The position numbers and the translations under genes are program-made. DNA of 34,986 nucleotides from an uncultured Bacilli bacterium (lineage in GTDB: Bacteria; Bacillota_I; Bacilli_A; RF39; UBA660): positions 1-34,986 of the forward strand of contig CALVIH010000011.1 of the NCBI GenBank assembly GCA_944329445.1, read 5' to 3'. The notes below the pieces were generated by a model. It was not told the DNA's origin, did no database searches, and saw nothing but the letters and a program-made list of their open reading frames with translations. Each line of letters begins with the position of its first letter. Position 1 is the first letter of the stretch. This document shows, piece by piece, positions 32,942-34,986 of the stretch.

Positions 32942-34366
32942 ATGTATAAAGTAACAATTGGACTAGAAGTCCACTGCGAGCTTGAATCAAACTCAAAAGT
33001 TTTTTCTCCTGCAATAAATGGCTACACAGAAGCACCAAACAGCCACGTAGCGTACCAAGACTTAGGCTTTCCAGGTATTTTACCAGTTGCTAACGAAGAG
33101 GCCGTTAAAAGGGCTTTAAAAGTGTCTATGGCAATGAATTGTAAAACGCCAGATGAGATAATCTTTGATCGTAAAAACTATTATTATCCAGACCTACCAA
33201 AGGGATATCAAATAACTCAGATGACCAAACCAGTTGGTATAAATGGATATGTTGATATTGATGTAAATGGAGAAATTAAAAGAGTAGACATTCATGATAC
33301 CCACCTAGAAGAAGATACCGCATCACTAGATCACTATGACACTTATTCATTAATTGATTATAACCGTTCTGGTATTCCTTTACTTGAAACTGTAACAGAA
33401 CCATGTTTGCATTCCAAAGAAGAAGCGTTAACATTTTTAGAGACTTATCGTTCTTTAATCGTTTACTGTGGTGTGTCAGAAGCAAGAAGTGATAAAGGAC
33501 AAATGAGATGTGACGTTAACGTATCACTTTCTGAAACAGAAGAACTAGGAAGCAAGGTAGAAATCAAAAACATTAACTCGTTTTATAACGTTGGTCGTGC
33601 AATTGATTTTGAAATTGAAAGACAAACTGAGATACTTCAAAACGGTGGGGTAGTAGAACAAGAAACAAGGAGGTTAGATGATGAAACCGGTGAGACTTTC
33701 CACATGAGAAGCAAGGTTGATGCGGTTGATTATAAATACTTTATTGAACCAAACATTGCACCAACTCCTGTTACTGATGAGATGCTAGAAGAAATAAGAA
33801 AAACAATTCCTATGCTTCAGCTTGATAGAAAAAGAAAATACATGGACGAGTACGGACTTTCAGAGTATGATGCTGAGGTTTTAGTAAAAGTTAAAGAAGA
33901 TTCTGATTTCTTCCAAGAGTGTGTTGACGCTGGCGCTGATCCTAAAAAGGCATGTAACTGGGTTACTGGAATGCTTATGGGATATTTAAATGAAAATGAA
34001 ATAACGATAAAAGACGTACCAATAAAACCAGTTATGATAAAAGAGCTAATTGATCTTGTTGATAACAAAACGATATCTTCAAAACAAGCTAAAGAAGTAT
34101 TTGAATGTATGATAGAAACGGGCAAAGAACCAAACGTAATCGTAAAAGAAAAAGGTATGATGCAAATTACTGATGATAACGCTATTCATGATGTTGTTAT
34201 GGAAGTATTAAAAGAAAACGACGAGCAAGCAAGAAGTTATAATCCTGAAAAAACAAGAATGATTGATTTCTTCGTTGGTCAGGTTATGAAGAAGACTCGT
34301 GGTAAAGCAAATCCAGCTAAGACAATGGAAATGTTAAGAGAAGAACTTGCTAATTATAATAAATAA
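32942..34366 (+). CDS. gatB: Asp/Glu-tRNA amidotransferase subunit B
   Basis: The kinase and amidation subunit that phosphorylates the Asp or Glu on tRNA and replaces the phosphate with ammonia. The N-terminal TIGLEVHCEL, the FDRKNYYYPDLPKGYQITQ region, and the C-terminal YqeY-like tail (VGQVMKKTRGKANPA) are typical. Length (474) is normal. It is the last gene of the T-box operon, ahead of a bidirectional terminator. Confidence 0.97.
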   Translation: MYKVTIGLEVHCELESNSKVFSPAINGYTEAPNSHVAYQDLGFPGILPVANEEAVKRALKVSMAMNCKTPDEIIFDRKNYYYPDLPKGYQITQMTKPVGINGYVDIDVNGEIKRVDIHDTHLEEDTASLDHYDTYSLIDYNRSGIPLLETVTEPCLHSKEEALTFLETYRSLIVYCGVSEARSDKGQMRCDVNVSLSETEELGSKVEIKNINSFYNVGRAIDFEIERQTEILQNGGVVEQETRRLDDETGETFHMRSKVDAVDYKYFIEPNIAPTPVTDEMLEEIRKTIPMLQLDRKRKYMDEYGLSEYDAEVLVKVKEDSDFFQECVDAGADPKKACNWVTGMLMGYLNENEITIKDVPIKPVMIKELIDLVDNKTISSKQAKEVFECMIETGKEPNVIVKEKGMMQITDDNAIHDVVMEVLKENDEQARSYNPEKTRMIDFFVGQVMKKTRGKANPAKTMEMLREELANYNK

Positions 34367-34369
34367 AAA

Positions 34370-34400
34370 CTCATAAGCTAAAACGCCTATGAGCTTTTTT
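34370..34400. terminator. Bidirectional terminator between gatB and the collagen-like gene
   Basis: CTCATAAGC pairs with GCCTATGAG (one mismatch) around TAAAAC, with an A-run before and a T-run after. Confidence 0.8.
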
Positions 34401-34401
34401 A

Positions 34402-34986
34402 TTAAAAGATTCGGTTTATAGATACACTTGCAGAATATAAATCATTTGGTACGAAATCAAAGTCAACGTCAGAAGTGTTAATTAATCTATAGCTTGCGCC
34501 AGGAAGGGCTTCAAAGATTGCGTTACCACTGATTGTTCCGGTGTCACAGCAGGTTAGTTTATTGTGAGTAGAAGAGTGAGCTATTAATACGTCCTCCGGC
34601 CAGAACTGATGAAGTTCTATACCAAGTGTTTTTGGTTCACAATCTTGCTTATCAGTATTTTTATTTCTTACGTTAACCCACCAGTGCATAGCATATATAC
34701 CAGCTTCAGGAATGTAGAAATCACCAGTAGCAGGATTATATGTTATTTTATTTGAAATGTTGGTGTTTTGAAATAATAATGGTGTTTGTGTAGGAACGGT
34801 TGTATTTGATCTATCATGTACCATTGCATAACTGTCTAAGGTAGTTCCAGGGCCTGCAGGACCGGTAGGACCAGTAGCACCCGTTGCACCAGTAGGACCA
34901 GTTACGCCTTGAGGTCCGGTAGCTCCGGTAGGACCAGTTACACCTTGAGGTCCGGTTGCACCAGTAGGACCAGTCACACCTTGAGG
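34402..34986 (-). CDS. Collagen-like repeat surface protein, BclA-type, partial
   Basis: The minus-strand frame is open to the window edge, so the 5' end is missing. The visible N-terminal part is Gly-X-Y repeats in a 12-residue unit ([12 protein letters not shown], encoded by a 36-bp repeat), ending [11 protein letters not shown]. The C-terminal domain of about 140 residues has a jelly-roll look ([32 protein letters not shown], ending [10 protein letters not shown]) like BclA/C1q-type trimer heads. It contains an adjacent Cys pair (TCCDTG). Such proteins form trimeric fibres on spores or cells. The number of missing repeats cannot be told. Confidence 0.85.
   Translation of the reverse strand, partial: PQGVTGPTGATGPQGVTGPTGATGPQGVTGPTGATGATGPTGPAGPGTTLDSYAMVHDRSNTTVPTQTPLLFQNTNISNKITYNPATGDFYIPEAGIYAMHWWVNVRNKNTDKQDCEPKTLGIELHQFWPEDVLIAHSSTHNKLTCCDTGTISGNAIFEALPGASYRLINTSDVDFDFVPNDLYSASVSINRIF

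Noticed and set aside
32571-33038. A 155-codon minus-strand frame across gatA/gatB
   Set aside because: It is antisense to two well-supported genes, with hydrophobic low-information text and no SD.
34850-34986. CRISPR-like repeat
   Set aside because: The 36-bp period has no unique spacers and encodes Gly-X-Y collagen repeats.

Overview
The window is AT-rich chromosomal DNA from a low-GC Gram-positive bacterium (Bacillota). Signs are T-box and L20-leader RNA control, RNase Y, a PASTA kinase, GatCAB, a CIRCE/HrcA-type operator and SD sequences of the AGGTGAT type. TGA is a stop (rlmN ends in TGA) and Trp is TGG, so this is not a mycoplasma with a recoded UGA. Gene content (reduced, housekeeping, many short hypotheticals) resembles poorly cultured gut Bacilli near Erysipelotrichia/RF39, but the exact taxon cannot be fixed from this sequence.

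Layout: 22-905 holds a membrane-anchored hypothetical and a convergent DUF1540-like gene. 1073-6769 is a tight operon rlmN, PP2C phosphatase, PASTA kinase, rsgA, rpe, sirtuin. 6841-7824 is a putative transglutaminase-like membrane protein. 7841-9377 is infC-rpmI-rplT behind an L20 leader; infC appears to start at AUA and L20 carries an extra C-terminal domain. 9405-14738 has holA, a dockerin/Ig-like surface protein, uppP (minus), three small genes and a lipoprotein. 14780-19978 has CIRCE-controlled htpG, a HAD phosphatase, a D,D-carboxypeptidase and RNase Y. 20016-21639 has a kinase-fold-like hypothetical, a NifU-domain protein (minus) and an S1-domain protein.

21647-23812 is an RNA region: tRNA Val-Thr-Tyr-Gln-Lys-Leu, a decayed stretch of about 700 bases, then tRNA Ser-fMet. 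The Thr(UGU) tRNA gene is split directly after anticodon base 36 by a 620-nt group I intron whose P1, P2, P3, P4 and P7 pairings can be drawn by hand. The intron carries an HNH homing endonuclease gene broken by a single frameshift; the lost reading frame continues into the ribozyme core. The decayed stretch holds a 74-bp direct repeat (64/74 identical) containing an SD, and a ruined thioredoxin-like (redox-active disulfide) gene.

23870-27101 has a YhfW-like FAD/Rieske oxidoreductase, tRNA-Asn and two kinase-fold genes. 27175-34366 is a T-box-controlled operon: alpha/beta hydrolase, M29 aminopeptidase, aspS, gatC, gatA, gatB. The T-box specifier reads AAC (Asn). With GatCAB and a His in the AspRS anticodon-binding domain, this fits Asn-tRNA synthesis by transamidation. 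The window ends inside a collagen-repeat (BclA-like) surface gene on the minus strand.

The strongest candidate for something undescribed is the tRNA-Thr(UGU) group I intron with its broken HNH gene.
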